From assembly GCF_049846925.1 (NCBI RefSeq), contig NZ_JBNCMT010000021.1, forward strand, positions 1-64,000: a stretch of 64,000 nucleotides of DNA. The letters run 5' to 3'. Of this stretch, positions 50,180-59,105 are shown piece by piece (position 1 is the first letter of the stretch; every line of letters starts with the position of its first letter). Below the pieces are notes generated by a model. The model made no database searches. It saw only the letters and a program-made list of their open reading frames with translations, and had not been told where the DNA came from. Position numbers and translations under genes: made by a program. The stretch comes from Brevibacillus_H sp049846925 (GTDB lineage: Bacteria; Bacillota; Bacilli; Brevibacillales; Brevibacillaceae).

Positions 50180-53100
50180 ATGAAGCTAAAAAGATTTGTT
50201 AGACAAGCCACTAAGACCATACTAGCCTTAATTGTTACAGGGGGTGGGATACTTGGGTATCTTGCCCCCTCTCAATTTGCTTCTGCTTCAATAGCTGCTA
50301 GTGATCATGGAATTACTTTAGCAAAAATCAACAAAGCCAAGGTGCTAGTCAAGCCATTTACAGAGCTAAACATATCGGCACTTGATGGAGTTAAATTGGG
50401 TGCAATTATGGCAGATATTAAGGTAGATGGTGCGAATGCTGGGAATGCACTTGGCTTTGTTGATTCCAATGCCCAAGCGGATAGAGGCTGGTACTATGTT
50501 GACGAAACAGAAGCAAGACAATGGGTAACTCAACTTAATGGAAATCCTGATTATGTGTTAAACAGCAGTCGCTCAAATGTGTATCGAGCAGAGGTAAAGG
50601 ATGACAAAGGATTTATTAGTTCATACCAAGCCTATAACCTTGCTGAACTTGCTGTTGCATCAGGCGGTCACGGGAAAATAGATGGGGATAACCTTGTGCA
50701 AAAATCTTCTGACCCTGATGACTATTGGAAATCGGTTGGACAATTCTATACGACCCCAAGACCGATCGCTTCTGTTAAAACAGAAAATCCAACATATAAG
50801 GTCAACCAAACGGTTAATATCTTGGCTTCTGCTACCGACCACAGCTACTACGATCAGGGTATACTCATTGAGAATCTTGCAGTTTTCAACGTGACAACGA
50901 ATAGTGGCTACCAATCGCTTATTACCGGCAGGGAAATTCGACCATCTCCCCAAGCAGGTGTAAATTACACGTGGAACGGCTCAGGAGCAACTGATCAACA
51001 AATGAAATTTGTACCAACGACTCCTGGAACGTACAAAGTCTATTTGTATATCAGGGATTTACACGGTCGAGCAGCTCAAAACTCGTCAGATGTGAAAAGT
51101 ACTGTGGCGTATGAATACACATTTACCGTTGATCCAGCCCCGGTACAAGCGAATTTGCTAGTCGATGAAAGCAGTATCACCTTCTATCCAGCCAACGTTA
51201 CCAATTGGAGCGAATTGAGAAAAGTTGAATTTGATGTAGTCAACCAAAGCCAAACGACGTACAACCCGTTGTTGGCTTTTAAATTTGCCACTAGTTCTGA
51301 TCCAAGTGCATCGGCTGTGACTGCAACACTTACTTCAACACCGGCTTTATCTAGTGGAAAAGCAACAAATCTCGCTGGAGGTGAGCGCAGGCGTTATAGT
51401 GTTTCGGTTAGCGGACTGAGTAGCTCAGCAACCACACTCTATTTTGCGGCCAACATCAACTATGACAAGTCAACGCCGCCCGATGAGACAGATTGGACAG
51501 ACAACAGGGGGGCCAAACCAATCAGTCTAGGTTCCATTTCCGAATCATGTGATATTGAGCACCCGACTCCAGGTTTGCAGATGCTTGTAAGTGCTATGGC
51601 AGATAGTGGCGATATAGAAAGATTAATGGGAAGTGGTAGCTATACGTTTAAGAAAGACACCTGGTATCTGCATGTAAGCCACCCTGCTGGGAAAAAAGGC
51701 ACTTGGAGATTAAATGGAACGATAATTGGTTCCAATGTGAATTATGTGGAAATAGAGAACAATATTCCCAAAACATTTACCCTTACTTTTGAGAATGGGA
51801 GTAATTGTTGGGTCTTAAATGGATCGAAAGAGGGGGAGACCGAGTATAAATGCTATATTGAGTACTCCAGGGGTATCTCTGAGATTTATGATGATGTCCC
51901 AAAGTTAATCAAAGTTGCCATTGGAGAACAGTTAAACTTCAAAGCGTTCTATACCTTTATTGATCCAGATGACGGGAAACGCAAAACAAAACCTGCTGAA
52001 GTAATCTGGAAAGCCATTAAGCCTGATCTGTCGGAGATAATTCTCACTATGACAGAAAATGACAATGACAGGGGAGGTTTAATTCCTTACAGGACGAATG
52101 AACTAACATTACCCAACCCTTCGGCTCCACCTGAAAGTCAGCTTTTGTTGAATAAAGGCGGGGAGAAATACACCGTCTTTGTTGACGAAGAAGTCAATGG
52201 TGATGCAGTTAGGTGCAAAATGGATGTTGTAATCGAGGTAAACGAAAGTTGTTCGATAGACCAACAGAAAAGTCTTAAAGTGATGGTAACAGGTGAACCT
52301 CCATCTGAAATAACAGACATTGAGCTTAATTACTATGATTCGGGTGGTAACCTTGATTACCAAAATGATATATTTTTCAACAGTTTCACCGAACTTCCAG
52401 ATGGCAGATACGATACCCACATGAATGTTGCTGCTACCTACCCTGGTAAATGGTACTATGGTGATCCGAAAAATAACAAGTTAATAGCCGAACAAAGATC
52501 AGCAAATTTACCAATTGATGTAATTTTACCAGCAAGTCTTGAACCGGATGAGTATGTAAAACTATATTTTGTTTCCAGTTCTCCAGCTAATTGTACGTTC
52601 AGTGTAGGGTTTACTGCTAGATCACAAGATTCTTGTGAAATACCTGAGTATGTAACCATCAATGGAACAAAAACAGTACAAAGGGGAACAGCAATTAACC
52701 TGTCACCAGAGGATTTTATCACCCTCCCTTATAATTTCAAGGGTATCGAGTTTCACCCTGGAATGAAGGCTCAAGCAAACTTATATCTCAAGCAGAATGG
52801 TGAATGGATTCGCAGGCTTCCCAACGGAGACTGGTTATGGGGAACTAATCATGATTACAATAGCCATGATGTTAGGTTTCCAAAAGATGAAGAGGGCAAC
52901 TATATCTCAGGAGAGTATAAGTTGTCCTGGTATTCTGGAGAAGACATTGCAGAAGAATGTGAAGGATATATCATCATCTATTTGGATGCAGGAAACACAC
53001 CAACTTCTTGTGATATTACTACATCACCTATGCAGGCAACGTTGAATGCTGGAACAACCACAACAACTGTGAGAAGCAATGGAACATTCACAATGCCAAG

Positions 53101-55237
53101 TGGAATCACCAGCTTAAAAGTCACTTTTTCTGAACAAGGTGAATTGCTTGTAAATGGTAGTTCGAAAGGAAGAAATACTACATTTACGATAACCATTTCC
53201 TCAACTGCTACCCTTGAGTTCAAGCCTAACACACCAACAAATACGAACTGCTGGAAGATCACAGTGAAACCTGCAAGTGGCGGTGGAGGCCCTGATCCGC
53301 AAGGTTGTGATATTGCGACATCACCAGCAATTGTATCGGCTGTAGTTGGCACGAACACAGTTAGCTTACCAAGTGGTGGAACTTACACGATGCCAAGTGG
53401 TGTTACTCAAATAAAGCTAACATTTGCAGAAACAGGAACACTAAAACTAAATGGGGCTTCGAAAGGTTCAGGCAAAACATTTACTGTAATGATTAGCTCC
53501 ACCTCCACTCTGGAGTTTACAGCCAGTACACCTACTGCTACCAACTGTTGGGGTCAAACGATTGTTCTTGGTGCAACTCAAGATTGTAGCATAGTGTTTA
53601 TGCACATATATGACTCCAAAAAAGGTGATGTAACACTGAATGTGCCAAGTGGTAGTACCCATTCAATCAATGCAGCAAAACTGGATAATTTCGGAGTGGT
53701 TTTGTCTGATTCAGCAACCGACTTTCATTTTTTAGTGAAGGCAACCTACACAGGTCCAAAACCGAATGAATCCCAAGTTCCAGATGAAGGGTACTCAGTT
53801 AGTAATTTGAATCAAGGAACTTACACTGTTAAGGCTGTAGTTAATGATACAGCTTTACCTCAAGCTGTTGGATGCCAATTCACAGTAACGCTAAAGATTG
53901 GGACCACTACTATTCCAGAAGAACCTGAGATTCCATCTGGAGGTGGAGGCGGCAACCATGATGCTGGTAAGTCTATCATACGGCTATTTGATAGTGACAA
54001 TCGTGAACTTGCATTGAATGCAGATGGAGTTTGGGAACGTGAACCAGTTCGTGTCCGTGTGGAACTGCCTTATCAAAAAATTGACCAACTCTACGTAACC
54101 ATAACCAACGAGATCAATCAGAAAATCACGGAGAGGGTAGATCAGATCGAGGGGCTATATGGTGAATTTGAAAATGTAAAGGTAACACCTACCCCTGAAA
54201 GTATAGCTTCTGCCAAAGCCTTTGCAACCTATCAGCCAGCATCCATTACATTGAAGGTAAGTGGTCCAGGGCTTCCACAGAACTTCACAGTATCTAGTTC
54301 AGCTCAACATGCCGAGCATATCTATACAGGTACAACGGTTCCGACTGAGACCACATGGAGAGATGTACTTAACGGAACTGATTATGTAGCAACACTGGAT
54401 GGATTCAGTATTATCATGAAAACAAAGGCAAGTTTCAACATCTACTATGAAGTAAAGCGAATAGAAGAGGAACCTTGTGGTACTGATCCAGATACTGGTG
54501 AGGATATACTTTGTGAAGTTGAATACTTCGATCCCAAAACCGAGACAGATGAAATTAGCTTTGATTACACGATTACCGTCCAAAAGGCAGATGACCGAAA
54601 GTTTGAAGTGTTTGAACCGAATGCCAAGCTTGTCTTGCTTCACACCCCAGAATGGCAGAAAATCCACGCAAAAGACGAGTACAAGTCCAGTACAATCAAG
54701 TCCTGGTATGCAGGTGAAACGATCCTAACACACGTCATTCTGGAGCCAAGACATAAACATCCTGTTAGCGGCAAATATCCAGTCATTCAATCAACGACAA
54801 GTTGGATGAGAGAATTGGGTGGGGTTGCCAACTGGATGAAGCGTGCAAGGGTGAAGGAACGCCCCTACTGGCATCAGGTTAGCCTAACGTTGGTACAGGA
54901 GGGTCAGACTCTATGGGCTGGGCCAAAACGTGATGTACCCGATCCAAATCGACCAGGGAAGTACCTCTTCCGAAACAGGGAGAAAGGAGTAGACAATGGC
55001 GTAGGGCGTCATGACAAGAAAGGTCCGATCACCATGGGAGATATCTGGTACGGGCTTCAACCGGGTGAAAACTATAGTGTACAGGGCATTGTTCAGTTTA
55101 ACTTCGGCGTGTCAAAAGGGTTCCAACTATTTGACAAAAATAATGGATCAGGCAGCCAATTACAAGATTACCGCTCTGAAATTGAGATCATTGATAATGC
55201 ATTAAGTCGGGTGCTTAACTTCACCCAACGGAAGTAA
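50180..55237 (+). CDS. Giant secreted multi-domain protein (putative adhesin)
   Basis: 1685 residues with an N-terminal signal peptide (ILALIVTGGGILGYLAPSQFASA, ~14-37). The middle is built of beta-rich modules opened by a C-[DES]-I segment and closed by NCW: Cys at ~457 (CDIEHPTP), ~944 (CDITTSP), ~1043 (CDIATSP) and ~1136 (CSIVFM). The second and third modules are clearly homologous (FTMPSGITSLKVTF, YTMPSGVTQIKLTF; ISSTATLEF, ISSTSTLEF). A Gly/Pro linker follows near 1255. There is no LPxTG or C-terminal anchor. A surface or extracellular structural role is likely; function unknown. Confidence 0.85.
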   Translation: MKLKRFVRQATKTILALIVTGGGILGYLAPSQFASASIAASDHGITLAKINKAKVLVKPFTELNISALDGVKLGAIMADIKVDGANAGNALGFVDSNAQADRGWYYVDETEARQWVTQLNGNPDYVLNSSRSNVYRAEVKDDKGFISSYQAYNLAELAVASGGHGKIDGDNLVQKSSDPDDYWKSVGQFYTTPRPIASVKTENPTYKVNQTVNILASATDHSYYDQGILIENLAVFNVTTNSGYQSLITGREIRPSPQAGVNYTWNGSGATDQQMKFVPTTPGTYKVYLYIRDLHGRAAQNSSDVKSTVAYEYTFTVDPAPVQANLLVDESSITFYPANVTNWSELRKVEFDVVNQSQTTYNPLLAFKFATSSDPSASAVTATLTSTPALSSGKATNLAGGERRRYSVSVSGLSSSATTLYFAANINYDKSTPPDETDWTDNRGAKPISLGSISESCDIEHPTPGLQMLVSAMADSGDIERLMGSGSYTFKKDTWYLHVSHPAGKKGTWRLNGTIIGSNVNYVEIENNIPKTFTLTFENGSNCWVLNGSKEGETEYKCYIEYSRGISEIYDDVPKLIKVAIGEQLNFKAFYTFIDPDDGKRKTKPAEVIWKAIKPDLSEIILTMTENDNDRGGLIPYRTNELTLPNPSAPPESQLLLNKGGEKYTVFVDEEVNGDAVRCKMDVVIEVNESCSIDQQKSLKVMVTGEPPSEITDIELNYYDSGGNLDYQNDIFFNSFTELPDGRYDTHMNVAATYPGKWYYGDPKNNKLIAEQRSANLPIDVILPASLEPDEYVKLYFVSSSPANCTFSVGFTARSQDSCEIPEYVTINGTKTVQRGTAINLSPEDFITLPYNFKGIEFHPGMKAQANLYLKQNGEWIRRLPNGDWLWGTNHDYNSHDVRFPKDEEGNYISGEYKLSWYSGEDIAEECEGYIIIYLDAGNTPTSCDITTSPMQATLNAGTTTTTVRSNGTFTMPSGITSLKVTFSEQGELLVNGSSKGRNTTFTITISSTATLEFKPNTPTNTNCWKITVKPASGGGGPDPQGCDIATSPAIVSAVVGTNTVSLPSGGTYTMPSGVTQIKLTFAETGTLKLNGASKGSGKTFTVMISSTSTLEFTASTPTATNCWGQTIVLGATQDCSIVFMHIYDSKKGDVTLNVPSGSTHSINAAKLDNFGVVLSDSATDFHFLVKATYTGPKPNESQVPDEGYSVSNLNQGTYTVKAVVNDTALPQAVGCQFTVTLKIGTTTIPEEPEIPSGGGGGNHDAGKSIIRLFDSDNRELALNADGVWEREPVRVRVELPYQKIDQLYVTITNEINQKITERVDQIEGLYGEFENVKVTPTPESIASAKAFATYQPASITLKVSGPGLPQNFTVSSSAQHAEHIYTGTTVPTETTWRDVLNGTDYVATLDGFSIIMKTKASFNIYYEVKRIEEEPCGTDPDTGEDILCEVEYFDPKTETDEISFDYTITVQKADDRKFEVFEPNAKLVLLHTPEWQKIHAKDEYKSSTIKSWYAGETILTHVILEPRHKHPVSGKYPVIQSTTSWMRELGGVANWMKRARVKERPYWHQVSLTLVQEGQTLWAGPKRDVPDPNRPGKYLFRNREKGVDNGVGRHDKKGPITMGDIWYGLQPGENYSVQGIVQFNFGVSKGFQLFDKNNGSGSQLQDYRSEIEIIDNALSRVLNFTQRK

Positions 55238-55244
55238 TAGGTAC

Positions 55245-55271
55245 TCCCTCTTGTTAAAGAACAGGAGGGAG
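55245..55271 (+). other. Hairpin behind the giant gene
   Basis: CTCCCTCTTGTT pairs with AACAGGAGGGAG (one wobble) around AAAG. The 3' arm contains a GGAGGGAGG ribosome-binding sequence followed by an ATG-started 12-codon frame, so the stem could hide a leader peptide start. No T run. Confidence 0.45.
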
Positions 55272-55381
55272 GTTAAATGCAACATGGCTTTTCTTGTAGT
55301 AATAGGATACGATAAGAGTAATAAATGATAACTTCCACCGAATGTTGTACCAGAAAGTAAGCAGGAAAGAAGGGATCAAAG

Positions 55382-55507
55382 ATGGCCTTGAACAAACAAA
55401 ACTCAAAGCAGCCGAACCAGAATGGAGCGAACAAAAGCATCCGGGATCTGACGAAAAAAGTTTGCGATAGAAATGATGAGGCACTTAGGAAGTTGGCAAA
55501 AAATTGA
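55382..55507 (+). CDS. Antitoxin-like 41-residue protein
   Basis: The frame begins MALNKQNSKQPNQNGANKS and ends in IRDLTKKVCDRNDEALRKLAKN, a helical segment like the toxin-binding tails of Doc/Fic antitoxins. It overlaps the toxin start by 4 bases. AAGAAGGGA precedes ATG. Confidence 0.65.
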   Translation: MALNKQNSKQPNQNGANKSIRDLTKKVCDRNDEALRKLAKN

Positions 55508-55887
55508 TTTCATTATCTCCACAAGATATTCGTGACATTCATGAAGTTATGTTAGAACGGTATGGGGGATTATCAGGTGAACATGAGCCGGGATTAATTG
55601 AGTTCATGGCAGACAAACCTTTTCAGGAGTTTGCCGGACAACAATTATATCCCGGCTTATTTGTTAAAGCAGCCGTGTACATGCATGGCTTTGCCACAGC
55701 TCAGTACTTTGCGGATGGGAACAAGAGAACAGCGTATGGCTGTGCAGCAGTCTTTCTAGAGCTGAATGGTTACTCGATTATCGTTACAGATGAGGAACTC
55801 TTTACTACATGTAAAAAAGTTGCAAACAAGCAAATGACAATTGAAGAATTGGCTTTTTGGCTGAGAAGACACGCAAAACCCCACTAA
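55504..55887 (+). CDS. Doc/Fic-family toxin
   Basis: 127 residues from TTG at 55504, overlapping the antitoxin stop. Matches the death-on-curing family: IHEVMLERYGGLSGEHEPGLIEF and FADGNKRTAYGCAAVFLELNGY. The usual catalytic motif HPFxDGNKR reads QYFADGNKR, so the His is replaced by Gln. Doc kinases phosphorylate elongation factor Tu; this copy may have altered activity. It probably stabilises the element. A terminator follows. Confidence 0.82.
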   Translation: MISLSPQDIRDIHEVMLERYGGLSGEHEPGLIEFMADKPFQEFAGQQLYPGLFVKAAVYMHGFATAQYFADGNKRTAYGCAAVFLELNGYSIIVTDEELFTTCKKVANKQMTIEELAFWLRRHAKPH

Positions 55888-55913
55888 TATCCTTTAAATT
55901 AGTGGGGTTTTTC
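55876..55913 (+). terminator. Terminator behind the toxin-antitoxin pair
   Basis: AAACCCCACTAAT/ATTAGTGGGGTTT is a 13-bp perfect stem with a T run; its start overlaps the last codons of the toxin. Confidence 0.9.
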
Positions 55914-55933
55914 ATTTAAGGGGGGAGGTCAGA

Positions 55934-56356
55934 ATGAAATACGTCATTGCCACATTGATTTCCATTATGTTGCTGGTAGCTGTTCCGAGCGGCTTTGCTC
56001 AAGTTCACAAGTATATTCAGGAACAAGAGAACGTCCGACATGTAGCAGCTAACCTTACCATGCACTTAGCCAAAAAAGGAACACTTCAACCAGCCAATAT
56101 TCAATCGATTGTATCTAGCTTTTTACAAGATGAAATATTGAAAAAAGCTCTTCCCATTGATAGCGATAAAGTAACAATCATCATCACACGAGAAAATGGC
56201 TTCTCGGATGAGGAACTAACTGCCTACGATACCTTCAAAGTAGTTGTTCACTACCCTCGTCCGAGATTAATTGCATGGCTGGATGTTGTTCCTGATCTGA
56301 ACATGGAACTGTACGGAACGATGGAACCAGTACCGCATTACAAGGAGGGAACTTAG
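55934..56356 (+). CDS. TadE-like membrane-anchored protein
   Basis: 140 residues; GGGGGAGG precedes ATG. A hydrophobic N-terminal helix (VIATLISIMLLVAVPSGFA) is followed by a soluble alpha/beta domain. It resembles the 47982 product in plan and is therefore a candidate minor pilin of the same machine. It overlaps the next gene by one base. Confidence 0.6.
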   Translation: MKYVIATLISIMLLVAVPSGFAQVHKYIQEQENVRHVAANLTMHLAKKGTLQPANIQSIVSSFLQDEILKKALPIDSDKVTIIITRENGFSDEELTAYDTFKVVVHYPRPRLIAWLDVVPDLNMELYGTMEPVPHYKEGT

Positions 56357-56958
56357 TGCCGGTTTTCTTATTTTCTCTCTTTCTATTACTCTTTACTTCA
56401 ATTATCGGTACGAATCATGTAGACACGGCCAACACGATGGCTAAACGAACCTGGTTACAAGATCAAGTTGATATGGCTTTATTTCATGCTTCCATCGTAC
56501 CAGTAGATGACGGACTGACAGAAGGGTTGGTTGAGATCCGTCTGGATGAAGCGAGGCAGCGATATTATGAACGCTTGCAACAAAATGGAGGGTTAACACA
56601 ACCCTCACCATCTTCCCCGATAGTGAATTCTGGTGAAAAGAGTGTAACCATGAATCCGGTTGCCATGCAGGTACTATTCATCAGTGCTGAAGAAGCACGA
56701 AGCTCTTGGGATATAATTATGCGTTTCACTGGTACATCATGGCAGGAGGTTAGTCGGATAGATAAAGGTACCGGCGGGGAATTGGTTTTACGGATCATTA
56801 CGAAATCAGGAAAAACATTGATGTTACCACCAAAGTATATTCAGGGACCATCATTGGTTGCTGTTGCATATGCAGACGAACCTCCATTAAATCCGTATGC
56901 AGGTGAAAGTGAAATACCAATCGTCAGTGTTCAAAGTATATATGAGGGAAGCAGATAA
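56356..56958 (+). CDS. Membrane-anchored hypothetical protein of the Tad-like cluster
   Basis: 200 residues from GTG; AAGGAGGG upstream. An N-terminal helix (VFLFSLFLLLFTSIIG) is followed by a helical stretch with AKRTWLQDQVDMALFHAS, as in TadE/F proteins, then a beta-rich domain. Not recognised more exactly. Confidence 0.6.
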   Translation: MPVFLFSLFLLLFTSIIGTNHVDTANTMAKRTWLQDQVDMALFHASIVPVDDGLTEGLVEIRLDEARQRYYERLQQNGGLTQPSPSSPIVNSGEKSVTMNPVAMQVLFISAEEARSSWDIIMRFTGTSWQEVSRIDKGTGGELVLRIITKSGKTLMLPPKYIQGPSLVAVAYADEPPLNPYAGESEIPIVSVQSIYEGSR

Positions 56959-57110
56959 AAATTGATCAGGAGAATGGTAGGACAGGGTTAAATGAACAGG
57001 AGAAGCAACAGATAAATTGGCAACGCCAAGTGATCAAGGAAGAAATGGCAGAACAGAAGATCAAATGAATACGAAAAATCACGGGCGCTTCTGATCTAAC
57101 GGGGGCGTCT

Positions 57111-57186
57111 TTTTCGTTTTCTCATGCTGGTTATAAGCCTGTAGGTTTGTATCTGGCAAAGAAAACGAAAGGTATGAAAACGAAAA
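57111..57186 (+). repeat. Candidate tubC centromere repeats
   Basis: GAAAACGAAA occurs at 57161-57170 and 57176-57186 (15 bases apart) and in reverse orientation at 57111-57121, directly upstream of the tubR-like gene. In TubRZC plasmids the centromere lies in this place and TubR binds its repeats. The 56959-57204 interval holds no other well-supported gene. Confidence 0.5.
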
Positions 57187-57204
57187 GAAAGGAGGAATCA
57201 TCGA

Positions 57205-57516
57205 TTGAAACAGGCGCTTTACGATCAACGAAACTATGAACTATTTCGAAGTAAGTTATCTGCCAATCACAGAGAGATACTATGCATCATTGGGGAAAAC
57301 CCCAAGATAAACAAGCAAACCATTATTGATAAAAGCCCATTTTCAAAAACAGTTGTTAATGGTTGTATTGAAGCTCTGCATTTTGCAGGCTTCGTAGAGA
57401 TACAATCCATTTCTCTTAAACGGCAGACGCTTTACGAGTTATCTATGGAAGGGCAATTATTCGTAGATTACCTAATCGATGTCGCAGGAAAGGAGGGATT
57501 CATTGATCATGAGTAG
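57205..57516 (+). CDS. tubR: TubR-like winged-helix DNA-binding protein
   Basis: 103 residues from TTG, AAAGGAGG 9 bases upstream. A winged helix-turn-helix covers residues ~20-80 (HREILCIIGENPKINKQTIIDKSPFSKTVVNGCIEALHFAGFVEI). Size, fold and overlap with the tubulin-like gene fit TubR, the adaptor that binds the plasmid centromere and recruits TubZ filaments. The name rests on context. Confidence 0.75.
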   Translation: MKQALYDQRNYELFRSKLSANHREILCIIGENPKINKQTIIDKSPFSKTVVNGCIEALHFAGFVEIQSISLKRQTLYELSMEGQLFVDYLIDVAGKEGFIDHE

Positions 57517-58948
57517 CAGAGAGCTTGATTACATGGTTGAGCATGGACTAATCAATAATTTATCCATCCGCTTTGGTGTTATTGGAGCAGGACAAAAGGG
57601 AAATAAAGAGGCGGATATTCTAGCAGGCTACAAATTTTCAGATGGAACCATTTGTTACCCATCACTGGCTATTAATTTTGCTGAACCGGATATGTTGCAC
57701 TTAAAAAACATTCCTGAGGAAGATCGGATTACATTTGACGGTCTGAAAGGTGCAGCTCGTACACCAGCGCTTGTGGTTGAATATTTTGATCCGAAAGTAA
57801 ACAAGCAAGCGAATGAGATGCGTCAAAAACTAGCAAACGCTATGAGTAAAAAATTTGAGGACATCGACCATCTTTTAATTACCCTTGGAGCAGGCGGGGG
57901 ATTTGGAACAGGATTTGGCTCCCTGGTGCTTAGCTTAATAAAAGAAGGTTTCTTTCCCGTACCGGTTACACTTCTTTTTTCCATACCGTTCGACGATCAA
58001 GACGAAATGGCAAACGCACTACTGCTCATGGATGAGATACGTCAATTTATGGATTTACAAGTTAGTGTTTTTGAGCCAACGGAAAGTAAACCACTAGCAT
58101 CTGCGATCACTACCGATAACAGATGGCTTTGCGAGATTTTTGAACGGAAGAAGAATCTGCGTGGGTTCCAACAAAAAGCCCTGTCATGGAAAGATGAAAG
58201 CAATCATGCAACCCTAAGTATTATCCATGAATCAAACGTTATTCCAGCAAACTTCGGGAGCGATAATATTACGTTTGATCCATCGGACTTAATGAAATTA
58301 GTCCAGTTGTCAGGTAAATTCATTACCTTTGCAAAAGCAAGAATTGACCCCGAGTATTCGACGGATGTACTTGAGAAGAAAATGAAAGCCAGCATTGACA
58401 ATGGATTCTTTTCATGTGGACATCATTTTAATACCGCTACGATGTATGGTGGTTTTATCATTCGTCCAGGTCATTCAGCCTTTTTCAAAGATATTGCTAC
58501 TGAAAAAACGATCAAAAAAGTATTAGGTAATTATCAGCCACTTACTTCCATGAGCGGAAAATATGGTGATCCAATATGGACAGAAAACTATGCGGTTGCC
58601 TACACCATGTTTGCAGGCTTGGGGATGCCAGAGAGGTTTGCCCAGTTAGCTGAAGAGTTGAAGGAACTGAAGGACAGAGACCGGACAAAACAACAGCAAC
58701 AAATGAAAGAGGTTGATATTTCTGTAGCCAAGAGCAGCGTGCAAAACGCCTTCAACCCTTACAAAAGCAAGGCAGCGAATCGCTTCGGCTCCGATCATAC
58801 AGATTCTAGTGTGGAATCCGTTTTCTCCCGAAAGGCAAGTCCTCAAGAACAGGAGAACCAATCAGAAAACAATCAACCATCATCCGACAAAAAGGCTTTT
58901 GGACTTCAGCGTGATCGATTTGAGCGGTTGCGGAATACACCGCCTTAA
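57509..58948 (+). CDS. tubZ: TubZ-like tubulin/FtsZ-family partition GTPase
   Basis: About 479 residues, like plasmid TubZ (~484). N-terminal FGVIGAGQKGNKEAD; the GTP-binding T4 loop reads GAGGGFGTGFGS (~115-127) where FtsZ has GGGTGTG; a T7-like region follows. The C-terminal ~80 residues are Gln/Ser-rich and disordered, ending FERLRNTPP, as expected for the tail bound by TubR. Start ATG 57509 or TTG 57503 (AAAGGAGGG at 57489). It would treadmill to move replicated copies apart, which implies an autonomous phase. Confidence 0.88.
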   Translation: MSSRELDYMVEHGLINNLSIRFGVIGAGQKGNKEADILAGYKFSDGTICYPSLAINFAEPDMLHLKNIPEEDRITFDGLKGAARTPALVVEYFDPKVNKQANEMRQKLANAMSKKFEDIDHLLITLGAGGGFGTGFGSLVLSLIKEGFFPVPVTLLFSIPFDDQDEMANALLLMDEIRQFMDLQVSVFEPTESKPLASAITTDNRWLCEIFERKKNLRGFQQKALSWKDESNHATLSIIHESNVIPANFGSDNITFDPSDLMKLVQLSGKFITFAKARIDPEYSTDVLEKKMKASIDNGFFSCGHHFNTATMYGGFIIRPGHSAFFKDIATEKTIKKVLGNYQPLTSMSGKYGDPIWTENYAVAYTMFAGLGMPERFAQLAEELKELKDRDRTKQQQQMKEVDISVAKSSVQNAFNPYKSKAANRFGSDHTDSSVESVFSRKASPQEQENQSENNQPSSDKKAFGLQRDRFERLRNTPP

Positions 58949-58953
58949 TTAGA

Positions 58954-59060
58954 TAGATGCTGTTGGATGTTGTTCGATTCTAACAGCATCTAATTGAGCC
59001 GATTTTGCATAGCTGGTTTGATCAATACGTTCCAGAAACCTTGATATGAACAGGTTTCTG
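58954..59060 (+). other. Two hairpins between tubZ and rep
   Basis: TAGATGCTGTT/AACAGCATCTA (58954-58992) is a perfect 11-bp repeat after tubZ without a T run, and CAGAAACC/GGTTTCTG (59033-59060) lies 45 bases before rep. They may regulate rep expression. Confidence 0.5.
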
Positions 59061-59105
59061 TTAGAATCCTATTGATTATCCATTCACGAATCGAGGTTGG
59101 ATGTT

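Noticed and set aside
56961..57068. 35-codon Gln/Glu-rich frame after the 56356 gene, ATT start
   Set aside because: Only an ATT start, poorly spaced from any ribosome binding sequence, and low-complexity composition; no second copy to support it, unlike the ATT gene at 47389.
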